NCBI GenBank assembly: GCA_027066965.1
Contig: JAMOMT010000027.1
Coordinates: forward strand, 1-16,917
DNA: 16,917 nt
Source of the DNA: Archaeoglobaceae archaeon
GTDB taxonomy: Archaea > Halobacteriota > Archaeoglobi > Archaeoglobales > Archaeoglobaceae
Reading direction: 5' to 3'
Shown one piece after another: positions 7,078 through 14,268 of the stretch (position 1 is its first letter; each line of letters starts with the position of its first letter). A program made the position numbers and the translations under genes. The notes beneath the pieces are model-generated. The model was not told the origin of the DNA and made no database searches. It was given only the letters and a program-made list of their open reading frames with translations.

Positions 7078-8088
7078 ATGCCATTAAAGCACCGAAACGA
7101 ACCTATACAGTGTATGCTCCCTCGATTCATGGAGAAGTTTGACTTCGGTAAAGCTGAACCTGTCAGGGACATCGAGCTCAAGGAGTCGATGAGAGTCTCT
7201 GAACTCATAAGGCAATTTTTCTCAGCCGGAGGATTTACGGCCAAGAAGCTTGCAGACGCCGTTGACATAGTTGAGGAAATGGTAAAAGACGAAAAAACCA
7301 CAGTGTTCCTTTCCTTCCCTGCTGCAATAGTATCTACGGGTACGAGGGGTGTTATCAAAGAGCTCGTGAAGAGAAAGCTCGTTGACGTTATAATAACGAC
7401 GTGCGGAACTCTCGACCACGACCTCGCGAGGATATGGAGGGACTACTACCACGGCTCGTTCATGCTCGACGATGCGGAGCTGCACAGGATGGGCGTTAAC
7501 AGGATAGGAAACGTCGTAACTCCGAACGAGTGCTACGGCATCATCATAGAAGAGAAAGTGCTTCCGATGCTCGAAGACATATACGCTGAGAAGAAGCGAC
7601 TTTCAACGAGAGAACTAATCTGGGAGGTTGGGAAGAGGCTGAAGGGGGAGGAGAACGCTGAGAGCTCGATAGTGTACTGGTGCTGGAGGAACGAGATACC
7701 AATTTTTGTTCCAGGAATAACCGACGGAGCGTTTGGCAGCCAGCTTTGGATATTTTACCAGCAGCACAGGGACTTCGTAGTCGATGTGCTGAAGGACGAG
7801 TGCGAGCTCAGCGACATCGTCTATTCTGCCGAAAAAACGGGAGCACTAATAGTGGGGGGAGGAATAAGCAAGCACCACACGATATGGTGGAACCAGTTCA
7901 AGGACGGCTTGGATTACGCAGTTTATATAACAACGGCAGTGGAGTGGGACGGAAGCCTCTCTGGAGCGAGGCCGAGAGAAGCAATCTCCTGGGGTAAGAT
8001 AAGCGAGAAGGCTAGAAAGGTCACGGTGGAAGGAGACGCAACTGTTCTGCTACCACTGCTTGTAGCTGCCCTTGTTGACAGGCTTTAG
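7078..8088 (+). CDS. dys: Deoxyhypusine synthase
   Basis: Moves the aminobutyl group of spermidine to one lysine of translation factor aIF5A, using NAD, the first step of hypusine formation. The protein is 336 residues. Visible family motifs are FLSFPAAIVSTGTRG, TTCGTLDHDLAR, YYHGSFMLDDAELHRMGVNRIGN (spaced along 90-150), PIFVPGITDGAFGSQ, the glycine loop IVGGGISKHH, and SGARPREAISWGKI, in which K307 is the lysine that forms the enzyme-substrate imine. The start is not firmly set: ATGs at 7078, 7114 and 7129 are in frame, and the family-like part begins about residue 30. I kept 7078 as the first ATG after the only TATA-like element. It converges on GGPP synthase with a strong hairpin between them. 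Confidence 0.95.
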   Translation: MPLKHRNEPIQCMLPRFMEKFDFGKAEPVRDIELKESMRVSELIRQFFSAGGFTAKKLADAVDIVEEMVKDEKTTVFLSFPAAIVSTGTRGVIKELVKRKLVDVIITTCGTLDHDLARIWRDYYHGSFMLDDAELHRMGVNRIGNVVTPNECYGIIIEEKVLPMLEDIYAEKKRLSTRELIWEVGKRLKGEENAESSIVYWCWRNEIPIFVPGITDGAFGSQLWIFYQQHRDFVVDVLKDECELSDIVYSAEKTGALIVGGGISKHHTIWWNQFKDGLDYAVYITTAVEWDGSLSGARPREAISWGKISEKARKVTVEGDATVLLPLLVAALVDRL

Positions 8089-8102
8089 CTTTGTTTTTTA
8101 TT

Positions 8103-8131
8103 TTTTAGTTATTTTTCCGAAATAACTAAAA
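8103..8131. terminator. Bidirectional terminator-like hairpin between dys and GGPP synthase
   Basis: Two 12-bp arms, TTTTAGTTATTT (8103-8114) and AAATAACTAAAA (8120-8131), are perfect inverted repeats with a 5-nt loop TTCCG. The flanks are T-rich after dys on the plus strand and T-rich on the minus strand beyond GGPP synthase. TAACTAA occurs three times (8123-8129, 8134-8140, 8151-8157), the last covering the GGPP synthase stop codon. Position between convergent genes suggests termination in both directions. Confidence 0.6.
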
Positions 8132-8153
8132 TTTAACTAAAATTATAAAATAA

Positions 8154-9146
8154 CTAATACTCCCTTGAAATCAGATAGTCTGCTATTCCCTCAAGCAATG
8201 TTCTCGCCTTACCATCTGGTAATTTTCTCAGCTCTCTTTTTCCCATTTCTACGAACTTCCTCGCCTTCTCTCTCGCGTAAGCTATCGCTCCGCTCTCTTC
8301 AAGAATTCTTACAGCCGCCTCTATCTCCTCTCTACTTGCCTTTCCCTTCCCGAAAACCGGAATTTCAATTCCGAGCCTTGCTGCTTTTATCATGATGAGT
8401 GTCTTCTTTCCCTCGACGAGGTCGCTCCCCCAGTCTTTTCCTATCTTCTCTCCTCCAACGAGGTCAAGAATGTCGTCGTGAATCTGGAATCCAATACCGC
8501 ACAGCTCTCCAAAGTTCCACAGAGCTTTGGCATAATCCTCCTCCCCAGCGAGAACGGCCGGAATCGCGCAAGAGCACGCTATGAGAACTGCAGTCTTCTT
8601 TCTCACCATCTCCAAGTATTCCTCCTCGCTCACGTCCTCTATTGGCCTGTCCTCGAAGCTCATATCTATGTACTGGCCCTCGCATATTTCCACGCACACG
8701 TCTGCGAGCATCCTGCATGCCTTGACGACATTTTCAGGCCTGTGAGAACTCTCACTCGCGAGTATGCTGAACGCTTTCGCGAAGAGAGTGTCCCCCGCCA
8801 GAATTGCAGTCGGCTCTCCATAAAGGGTGTGGACAGTTTTTACGCCCCTTCTCATTTCGTCTCTATCCATTATGTCGTCGTGTATGAGCGTGAAGTTGTG
8901 GACTGTCTCCACAGCAACTGCAGCTTTGAGCGCCTTTTCCATCTCGATACCTATCGCTTCTGAAGCTATGAGACACATTACAGGTCTGAGCCTCTTACCC
9001 CCTGCGTCTATGAGGTGTCTTGCAGCTCTGTAGAGACCTTCCGGCTCCTTCAGCGGCAGCAAATCCTCTATGGCACTGTTCACAACTTTGCCCCTCTTCT
9101 TGACCTCCTCAACGATTACAGCGAATTGGTCGTCTTCGCTGGGCAT
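8154..9146 (-). CDS. idsA: Geranylgeranyl diphosphate synthase (short-chain trans-prenyltransferase)
   Basis: Adds IPP units to DMAPP to make GGPP, the C20 precursor of archaeal ether lipids. Numbered from the ATG at 9146 (330 aa): GGKRLRP (about 49-55) for diphosphate binding, first Asp-rich motif DDIMD (90-94), KT (about 184-185), and second Asp-rich motif DDILD (224-228). The fifth residue before the first motif is F85; a Phe here in Sulfolobus GGPP synthase limits the chain to C20, so GGPP rather than FPP or longer is the expected product. The longest frame begins with GTG at 9161, but GGAGGTG at 9150-9156 is an ideal Shine-Dalgarno sequence for the ATG at 9146. It is the last gene of the isoprenoid cluster, 131 nt after idi2. 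Confidence 0.95.
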   Translation of the reverse strand: MPSEDDQFAVIVEEVKKRGKVVNSAIEDLLPLKEPEGLYRAARHLIDAGGKRLRPVMCLIASEAIGIEMEKALKAAVAVETVHNFTLIHDDIMDRDEMRRGVKTVHTLYGEPTAILAGDTLFAKAFSILASESSHRPENVVKACRMLADVCVEICEGQYIDMSFEDRPIEDVSEEEYLEMVRKKTAVLIACSCAIPAVLAGEEDYAKALWNFGELCGIGFQIHDDILDLVGGEKIGKDWGSDLVEGKKTLIMIKAARLGIEIPVFGKGKASREEIEAAVRILEESGAIAYAREKARKFVEMGKRELRKLPDGKARTLLEGIADYLISREY

Positions 9147-9277
9147 GAACACCTCCTCCACTCAGCACCGCTTCTGAAATATCTCGAAATCCTCGAGATT
9201 GAACCGGATTGAAACTTGACTTGAATTTGATGGCCAGCAAGTTTTGTCAACCGTTTTTACATATCCCCAACCTTAAC
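9147..9277 (-). other. Leader region between idi2 and GGPP synthase with a small hairpin
   Basis: This 131-nt gap is long for the cluster. On the minus strand it contains ATCTCGA-GGATT-TCGAGAT (9181-9199), a 7-bp stem with a 5-nt loop about 35 nt before the ATG. No good TATA box is visible at the right distance, so GGPP synthase probably depends on read-through from upstream. I see no riboswitch that I can name. Confidence 0.35.
9150..9156 (-). promoter_or_regulatory. Shine-Dalgarno GGAGGTG that sets the GGPP synthase start
   Basis: GGAGGTG is complementary to the usual archaeal 16S rRNA 3' end and lies 3 nt before the ATG at 9146 (5 nt counting from GGAGG). It overlaps the upstream GTG frame, which argues that the GTG at 9161 is not the real start. 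Confidence 0.65.
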
Positions 9278-10327
9278 TTATTTCCTCCTGAACTCCAGCC
9301 ACTCCTTCAGCTTTCCAGTGATAAAGACTTTTCCTCTTAGCTCTTCAACTTTCTTTGAAGAGGTGAGGAACATAGCTACTTTCAGGCCACGCACGAAGTA
9401 CTCAAGCTTCTCCATGACTTTCTCTGCGGACTCCACCGCTGGTTTAAGCAACGGGAGTGCAGAACTTGCCACCTCAGCTCCAAGAGCGATGGCCTTTGCA
9501 ACGTCTATTCCACTCCTTATTCCTCCAGTTGCAATCGTTGGAAGGATATCGCAGCAGTCTACCACACAGAAGGCCGTTGGCAACCCCCAGTCCCAGAAGT
9601 CCCTTCCTATCTCCTTCATCAGCCCTTCTGCTCTGTAAACTTCAACTCCGCTCCAGCTCGTTCCACCCTTTCCTCCAACGTCAATCGCTGAAGCTCCAGC
9701 TTTCCTGACGGCCTCTGCCACTTCCCTCGATATTCCTGCTCCGGTCTCCTTGACTATCACCGGAACTTTGAGAGAGGAACAGACTTCTTCTATCGCCTTC
9801 AAGCAACCTCTCGCATTTCTGTCTCCCTCCGGCTGTACGGCCTCCTGAAGAAAGTTAAGGTGTATCGCGAGCGCATCTGCATCGATCATCTCCACGGCCT
9901 TTTCCGCAAACTCAATATCTCTTACAACTTGTGCAGCACCAACATTCGCGTAAATAAAGGCGTTTGGAGCGTATTCTCTGACAACGGTAAAGCTCTCGAG
10001 AATTTCTGGGGAGGAATTCTCTATCGCAGCCCTCTGACTTCCAACGCCCATGCCGAGTCCGAGCTCCTCAACAGCTATCGCGAGATTTCTATTTATTTCC
10101 GTAGTGTTTCTATGCCCTCCAGTCATGGAAGCAATTAGGAAGGGAGCCGAAAGCTTCTTTCCGAGAAACCTAACCTCTGTTTTCACTTCCTCAAAGTCGA
10201 GTTCGGGTAGTGCTGAATGTATGAGCATAACATCCTCGAAACCAGTGTAGTTCGACTCCACCTCCTCGTTGAGGCATATCCGTATGTGATCGAGCTTTCT
10301 GTCTGAAGTTTTGTCCGGATCGCTCAC
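9278..10327 (-). CDS. fni: Type 2 isopentenyl-diphosphate isomerase (FMN-dependent)
   Basis: Interconverts IPP and DMAPP using reduced FMN and Mg, and supplies the starter unit for GGPP synthase. It is a 349-residue TIM barrel. Seen motifs: RKLDHIRICLNEEVES near the N-terminus, FLIASMTGGH (63-72, FMN loop), GVGSQRAAIE (94-103), HLNFLQEAVQPEGDR (156-170, containing the Gln/Glu region for substrate and metal), VIVKETGAGIS, AIDVGGKGGTSW (FMN phosphate) and ATGGIRSGIDVAKAI. The start is GTG at 10327 with GGAGTGGAG ending 4 nt before it. A TTTAAAA box at 10361-10367 in the 53-nt gap after ipk could give it a promoter of its own. Confidence 0.97.
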   Translation of the reverse strand: MSDPDKTSDRKLDHIRICLNEEVESNYTGFEDVMLIHSALPELDFEEVKTEVRFLGKKLSAPFLIASMTGGHRNTTEINRNLAIAVEELGLGMGVGSQRAAIENSSPEILESFTVVREYAPNAFIYANVGAAQVVRDIEFAEKAVEMIDADALAIHLNFLQEAVQPEGDRNARGCLKAIEEVCSSLKVPVIVKETGAGISREVAEAVRKAGASAIDVGGKGGTSWSGVEVYRAEGLMKEIGRDFWDWGLPTAFCVVDCCDILPTIATGGIRSGIDVAKAIALGAEVASSALPLLKPAVESAEKVMEKLEYFVRGLKVAMFLTSSKKVEELRGKVFITGKLKEWLEFRRK

Positions 10328-10360
10328 GTTACTCCACTCCGTTGGCTAGATACGCTTAAG

Positions 10361-10367
10361 TTTTAAA
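10361..10367 (-). promoter_or_regulatory. Possible internal promoter before idi2
   Basis: TTTAAAA on the minus strand, within GTTTAAAACTTAAG, is centred about 37 bp before the idi2 GTG and would start transcription about 10 nt upstream of it, just ahead of the GGAG. It may boost idi2 and GGPP synthase relative to the first three genes of the cluster. Based on position only. Confidence 0.35.
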
Positions 10368-10380
10368 CTGTATCAGTACG

Positions 10381-11145
10381 CTAGGGCAGTATCTTCGTCC
10401 CCACTTTCTCCCCGTTGAGGAAAGCTGAGACACTGCCCTTTTTCAACCCACTAAATATAAATACTTCTGATCTCCTCACGACCTTCTCCACTTTTCTCAA
10501 CTTTCCCGCCATTCCCCCTGTTACATCGGAAACTCTTCTTCCAGCTTCGTGTGCTTCGAGAGAGAGCTCCGAACTCGAGAGTGAAAACTCCTCGACTCTC
10601 CTTCCGTTAACCACGAGCTGGGTATTTGTGGCAAATCCCACTCTCTCGGCTCCGAAGTGCAGGGCGAGCTCTACAGCGATATCGTCTCCCGAGAGTACTT
10701 TCCAACCCCTCCCTCCTCTGACCACGTCTCCGTGGGTTACGGGAACGAAGCCGTCCTCAATTAACTTCGCGAAAACACTCCTGTCAAACAAGATCCTATT
10801 TCCCTCAACCCTGAAGCACGAGAAAGGATGAACTGGGGCTGGAGGAACACCTGCTTCGATCAGAGCTTTGCAGACTACTCCACACAGTCGTTCACACGCG
10901 AGGTGAGTGTCTGAAACACCCCACACATCTTTCTCCAGTCTCTCTACCCCGTACTTCTCGACATATGGGTGGCCGAAAGAGCCAGCTCCGTGGACGAGTA
11001 TGAGCCTTCCGACTTTCCCACCTTCGATTGCATTGGCTACCTCTTCGGCTATCCTTCTTATCACCCCTTCTCTTGCTCTGTCGAACACACCCTTTCTCTT
11101 GTCTGTTATTAGAGCTCCTCCAAGCTTAAGGACGACAGTCCTCAA
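10381..11145 (-). CDS. ipk: Isopentenyl phosphate kinase
   Basis: Phosphorylates isopentenyl phosphate to IPP with ATP, the last kinase of the archaeal mevalonate pathway. The protein is 254 residues, an amino acid kinase fold. Motifs: LKLGGALITDK (6-16, the ATP glycine loop; most relatives have GGS where this has GGA), LVHGAGSFGHPY (50-61, with H59 as the catalytic His that recognises the phosphate), VTHGDVV, LSGDDIAVELA (nucleotide/Mg region), and DVTGGMAGKL. The start is TTG at 11145: GGGAGG lies 5 nt upstream and the next Met is far inside the fold, so TTG is well supported. It follows the mvk stop by 15 nt. Confidence 0.97.
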   Translation of the reverse strand: MRTVVLKLGGALITDKRKGVFDRAREGVIRRIAEEVANAIEGGKVGRLILVHGAGSFGHPYVEKYGVERLEKDVWGVSDTHLACERLCGVVCKALIEAGVPPAPVHPFSCFRVEGNRILFDRSVFAKLIEDGFVPVTHGDVVRGGRGWKVLSGDDIAVELALHFGAERVGFATNTQLVVNGRRVEEFSLSSSELSLEAHEAGRRVSDVTGGMAGKLRKVEKVVRRSEVFIFSGLKKGSVSAFLNGEKVGTKILP

Positions 11146-11160
11146 CTTTCCCTCCCCCTG

Positions 11161-12087
11161 TTAAGATACCTCTTCTACCCTGACTCCTTCCATCTCGGGC
11201 CTGAGCTTTATAGCACTCTTAACTTTTGAAAACGCCCTTTCTATTTCCTCCCTCTCCCCAACTGCGAGGACGCACCCCCCTCCACCCGCTCCCGTTAGCT
11301 TTGTGGCCAGTCCAAACTCCTCGAGTCTTTCGACCAGTCTATCGAGGGCGGGGGTGCTTACTCCTATCGCCTTCAGCATGCAGTGATTCATTCGAAAGAG
11401 TCTTCTCAGATCTTCTGTGCCCCCTCCTCTCGCAAGAGCGTCGCATATCTCGAGAGTTATTGAGTCCATTGTGTCGAATATTTTTTCCACAATTCCGGGA
11501 AATCTTTCCCTTAGCTCTGCAACTTTTCTGACCATCTCTGCCGTTACCGAATTCTCTCCGCTGTCGACCACGAGCATCTCTGCGTCAAACTCGAGCCTCT
11601 CTCTTTCAGGCATCAGCCACGCCCCTCCGTGGGTAGAGACGAAGGGATCTACCCCACTTGCTCTTCCCTGCACCCTTACTTCCACTTCTTTGGCGAGCTT
11701 GAATATCTCTTCATTGCCCAGTTCGACCCCGTAAAAGCACGAGAGAGCCTTTAAGGTCGACACGGTCACGGCCGCCGAACTTCCGAGTCCTGAGGCTACT
11801 GGAATTTCGCTCTCTATGGTTACTTCTGGCTTTGTGCCCCTCATTTCGCTCCTGAACACTTTCCCAAATCTTTCCTCGAAAAGGATTATCGCGTTGCTGA
11901 CGTACGGGTGAACTTCGAAGTCAATTCCGGTAACTCCTAGCTGAGAGCGAATCCTTACCTCCTCCCCTTCTTCTACAGTTACATAGCACCTAAGGCTTAC
12001 AGCAGTAACGAGAGCGTGCTTGCCGTAAACGACGGAATGCTCTCCCGAGACTATCACCTTCCCCGGAGCCGAGCATTTTACCTTCAT
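11161..12087 (-). CDS. mvk: Mevalonate kinase (archaeal GHMP type)
   Basis: Phosphorylates mevalonate to 5-phosphomevalonate with ATP. It is 308 residues, typical of the short archaeal form. GHMP kinase motifs are in order: PGKVIVSGEHSVVYG (8-22), the ATP loop VASGLGSSAAV (97-107), GRASGVDPFVSTHGGAW (141-157, with D147 as the expected catalytic Asp) and TKLTGAGGGGC near residue 265. The ATG is one nucleotide after the memo stop, so translation is coupled; AGGGT lies just upstream inside memo. The next kinase of the classical pathway is absent; ipk immediately downstream is the archaeal alternative. Confidence 0.97.
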   Translation of the reverse strand: MKVKCSAPGKVIVSGEHSVVYGKHALVTAVSLRCYVTVEEGEEVRIRSQLGVTGIDFEVHPYVSNAIILFEERFGKVFRSEMRGTKPEVTIESEIPVASGLGSSAAVTVSTLKALSCFYGVELGNEEIFKLAKEVEVRVQGRASGVDPFVSTHGGAWLMPERERLEFDAEMLVVDSGENSVTAEMVRKVAELRERFPGIVEKIFDTMDSITLEICDALARGGGTEDLRRLFRMNHCMLKAIGVSTPALDRLVERLEEFGLATKLTGAGGGGCVLAVGEREEIERAFSKVKSAIKLRPEMEGVRVEEVS

Positions 12088-12088
12088 T

Positions 12089-12874
12089 TCAGACCCTGAA
12101 GGCTATTGCTGCATATCCGACTACCTGACTCTTGTCCGCAACGTCTCCGCTCGTCGAGTAATCTACGAGCTCGGCGTACGCGTTTCTCTCCCTCGAGTAT
12201 AGCATCGCCACGGCTATTGGACCGACTCCGCAAACGCTCGCCTGAAGTCTGTTTACGGTCGTATAGAACTTTGCAATGTCCATTGAGAGTATAGATTCTA
12301 TCACTACAGCATCCCTCTCCCTGCAGACGCTGTCTGGTAAATAGTGGTGCATGTCGCTCGAAGCTATCACTACTACATCTCTTCCAGTTCTCTCTACAGC
12401 TATTAGTATCTCTCCCGCAACTTCTCTTGCAGTCTCCTCATCCTGTAATCCCATACATATCGGTACGATCATGAAGTCGTCGCAGATGTACTGAAGGAAG
12501 GGGAGCTGGACTTCTATCGAGTGCTCGTACCTGTGAGCTATCTCGTCCCTGTCGACTATTATTCCTGGCATGGCATCGATAAGCTCCTTGTCCGTTTCCA
12601 CCTCTCCAAGGGGAGTTAACCAGGTATCCGTGGAAACAGCGACCATCGAACCGTAGCCTGTGTGGTTGGGGCCGAGTATTACGTAAGTCTCAGCTTTAGG
12701 TATAATCGAGTAGAGCTTTCCAGCAGTTCTGCCTGAGTACATGTAGCCAGCGTGAGGCGCAACTCCAGCTATCACGTCATCCTGAGGATTCCTCCTCACG
12801 AACTCCTCGAGCATCGCGAGCAAAGAGTCTGGGTGCGATGGGTAAAAAGCTCCCGCCACTGCCGGGTGTCTCAT
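12089..12874 (-). CDS. MEMO1 family protein (AmmeMemoRadiSam system protein B)
   Basis: Archaeal homologue of human MEMO1, related to extradiol dioxygenases. The human protein binds Fe or Cu; the archaeal role is unknown, but the gene often sits beside mvk in archaea. Numbered from the ATG at 12874 (261 aa): RHPAVAGAFYP at the start, PHAGYMYSG with H41, GPNHTGYG with H71, HSIEVQLPFLQ, ASSDMHHY, and QASVCGVGP with C215; the His-His-Cys set matches the expected metal site. A GTG at 12883 gives three more residues; 12874 is preferred because the family starts M-R-x-PAVAG and the shared TATA centre is about 26 bp away. It leads the isoprenoid cluster, with mvk one nucleotide downstream. Confidence 0.94.
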   Translation of the reverse strand: MRHPAVAGAFYPSHPDSLLAMLEEFVRRNPQDDVIAGVAPHAGYMYSGRTAGKLYSIIPKAETYVILGPNHTGYGSMVAVSTDTWLTPLGEVETDKELIDAMPGIIVDRDEIAHRYEHSIEVQLPFLQYICDDFMIVPICMGLQDEETAREVAGEILIAVERTGRDVVVIASSDMHHYLPDSVCRERDAVVIESILSMDIAKFYTTVNRLQASVCGVGPIAVAMLYSRERNAYAELVDYSTSGDVADKSQVVGYAAIAFRV

Positions 12875-12923
12875 AGAATGCACTACCCCTGAAAATTAAA
12901 TAATATTCCGGTTACTTTTGACC
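12875..12923. promoter_or_regulatory. Shared divergent promoter, memo cluster / membrane protein
   Basis: AATTAAATAATATT (12894-12907) is centred near 12900, about 26 bp from the memo ATG (12874) and 24 bp from the membrane protein ATG (12924). One AT-rich, nearly symmetric box may thus start both transcripts at their ATGs. If so, the same box controls the isoprenoid cluster and the unknown membrane gene. Confidence 0.5.
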
Positions 12924-13406
12924 ATGCTTGCGCTTGCATTGAGAGCGATTGCTATCGTTCTAGGCGTCAGCGCAATCTCATACCTGCTTGGCTCTTTGAA
13001 GTTAAGGACTTGGATTTATCTCGTCTGTGGGATCGCTCTGTGCTTCTCCTCCTCTCTGTTGTATTCCACGGGGTGGGTGTTACTTCTCTCAGCGTCCTCC
13101 TTCCTCCTATCTCTAGTTCTTGGTTTCGCTGCTATTTCTGGGTTTAGACTCGCTGCTCTTCTTTTGAAGAGAGAGGGTCCACTATGGGAAGCTGTGATAC
13201 CGGGAGCGACAGTGGCAACTCTTTTCTCCCTTAACCTAGGTAGCGAACTCAGTTACTCTGTCGTATACCCAGTTCTCGCTCAGCTTGGCTACACAGGATT
13301 ACTTTACACGGCTCTTGGTTATCTGGGCATGTACGTTCAGGCTCTGCTCGTGTCTCTGAGCGTAAGCTGTTTTGCTCTTGCTTTCAGTAATCTAGCGAAA
13401 CCATGA
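12924..13406 (+). CDS. Unrecognised integral membrane protein
   Basis: A 160-residue, very hydrophobic protein that I do not recognise. It has four or five likely membrane helices: LALRAIAIVLGVSAISYLLG at the N-terminus, WIYLVCGIALCFSSSLLY, WVLLLSASSFLLSLVLGFAA, then a short charged loop (LLKREGPLWE), AVIPGATVATLFSLN, and LGYLGMYVQALLVSLSVSCF near the end. The sequence is rich in Leu, Ser and Gly, with few charges and no catalytic-looking motif. A TTG at 12918 would add two residues; the ATG at 12924 fits the shared TATA box for a leaderless message. Transcription is divergent from memo-mvk-ipk, so a link to lipid metabolism is possible but only by position. Confidence 0.7.
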   Translation: MLALALRAIAIVLGVSAISYLLGSLKLRTWIYLVCGIALCFSSSLLYSTGWVLLLSASSFLLSLVLGFAAISGFRLAALLLKREGPLWEAVIPGATVATLFSLNLGSELSYSVVYPVLAQLGYTGLLYTALGYLGMYVQALLVSLSVSCFALAFSNLAKP

Positions 13407-13449
13407 ACCATGTAAACTTGGGTTGACACCCTATTGGTAACCTATAATT

Positions 13450-13487
13450 TTTAAATAGAAAGCAAAAATCCGCCAAAGTTTAAATAG
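13450..13487 (+). promoter_or_regulatory. Two TATA boxes 29 bp apart before UPF0179
   Basis: TTTAAATAG occurs at 13450-13458 and again at 13479-13487. The second places the start of transcription near 13509, giving a leader of about 10 nt that carries GGTGAT (13510-13515). The first would start a transcript near 13480, right at the second box, and add about 30 nt of leader. They may be alternative promoters, or the first may be a duplicate without function. Confidence 0.5.
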
Positions 13488-13519
13488 ATGAGATATCCAA
13501 ACCTCGAAAGGTGATGCTC

Positions 13520-13972
13520 ATGGAAGAAGTTGACAGAATCATCACTCTGTGTGGTAGAGACTGGGCGAAGGTTGGGGTTGAATTCACGTTTCTCGGCGGG
13601 AAGGCTGAGTGTGACAGTTGTAAGCTGAAGAGAACGTGCCTCAGGCTTAGAGAAGGGGCGAAGTACAAGATAGTTGGGCTCAGAGACGGAACTCCTCAAG
13701 ATTGCCCCCTGCACGACGAGGGAGTCGTCGCTGTGGAGGTCATAGAACTGCCAATAATGGCTTTAATAGATTCAAAAATGGCGGTCGAGGGAGCAAAACT
13801 CCACTTCGAGAGAAGGTGCAGGATGATAGAATGTCCTATGTACAACCTTTGTAACCCGGTGGAGCTAAGAGACGGAGATGTGGTGGTGGTTGAGAGAATT
13901 ATAGGTGACGCTCCTGAGAAGTGCCGGAAAGGGTACTGTCTGAAGGTTGTCGAATTGAAGAGAGAGGACTGA
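13520..13972 (+). CDS. UPF0179 family cysteine-rich protein
   Basis: A 150-residue conserved archaeal protein of unknown function. Its cysteines are in spaced groups: CDSCKLKRTC, DCPLH, RRCRMIECPMYNLCNP and CRKGYC, nine or more with the N-terminal one, which suggests an Fe-S cluster or zinc. Between them are beta-rich stretches (KYKIVGLRDG, GVVAVEVIELP, VVVVERIIGD). Starts at 13511 (GTG), 13514 and 13520 (ATG) are in frame; GGTGAT at 13510-13515 lies 4 nt before the ATG at 13520, which I chose. The last 74 bp overlap the 3' end of the winged-helix gene on the other strand. Confidence 0.88.
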   Translation: MEEVDRIITLCGRDWAKVGVEFTFLGGKAECDSCKLKRTCLRLREGAKYKIVGLRDGTPQDCPLHDEGVVAVEVIELPIMALIDSKMAVEGAKLHFERRCRMIECPMYNLCNPVELRDGDVVVVERIIGDAPEKCRKGYCLKVVELKRED

Positions 13973-14228
13973 TTTTTTCGCTTTTTTCGATAATTTCTAA
14001 TGCCTCTATTAGCTCCTCTGCTGTTTTTGTGAGGTAAATTGATTTTTTTCCGGAAGAGTACTTCAGCATGAGGAGTCCAGCCTTCTCGAGCTTGTGCACC
14101 TTCACGTAGGCTGTGGAGTAAGGTATTGAAAGAAGCTTCGCGAGGTCGGATATGTTCAGTCCGCTGTTTCTTTCCACTGTACGTATTAGTTCGATGTCCC
14201 TGACGAACATTTTTATGGTCTCTCGCAT
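13899..14228 (-). CDS. Winged-helix transcriptional regulator
   Basis: A 109-residue DNA-binding protein of the MarR/ArsR-like winged-helix type. IRTVERNSGLNISDLAKLLSIPYSTAYVKVHKLEKAGLL (about 15-53) is a clear helix-turn-helix with recognition helix PYSTAYVKVHKLEKAG, and KYSSGKKSIYLTKTAEELIEALE is the wing and following helix. The last 20 or so residues (SSIRQPSDSTLSG...) lack regular structure and are encoded in the 74-bp convergent overlap with UPF0179, so they may be a late addition. TTTATAAA on the minus strand near 14250-14260 is about 27 bp before the ATG, giving a leaderless message. Its target is unknown; the mazG gene lies upstream on the same strand. Confidence 0.8.
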   Translation of the reverse strand: MRETIKMFVRDIELIRTVERNSGLNISDLAKLLSIPYSTAYVKVHKLEKAGLLMLKYSSGKKSIYLTKTAEELIEALEIIEKSEKISPLSSIRQPSDSTLSGTSQERHL

Positions 14229-14268
14229 AGACGGAATTTAAATTTGAGATTTATAAATTTTATGTTTT

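Noticed and set aside
8478..8963. Long plus-strand frame (161 codons) across GGPP synthase
   Set aside because: Antisense to a clear GGPP synthase with both Asp-rich motifs; its translation shows no domain pattern.
9147..9161. GGPP synthase start at the GTG at 9161
   Set aside because: An ideal GGAGGTG overlaps this stretch and points to the ATG at 9146.
10415..10831. Plus-strand frame of 138 codons over ipk
   Set aside because: Antisense shadow of isopentenyl phosphate kinase; Ser/Thr/Pro-rich composition is typical of antisense frames here.
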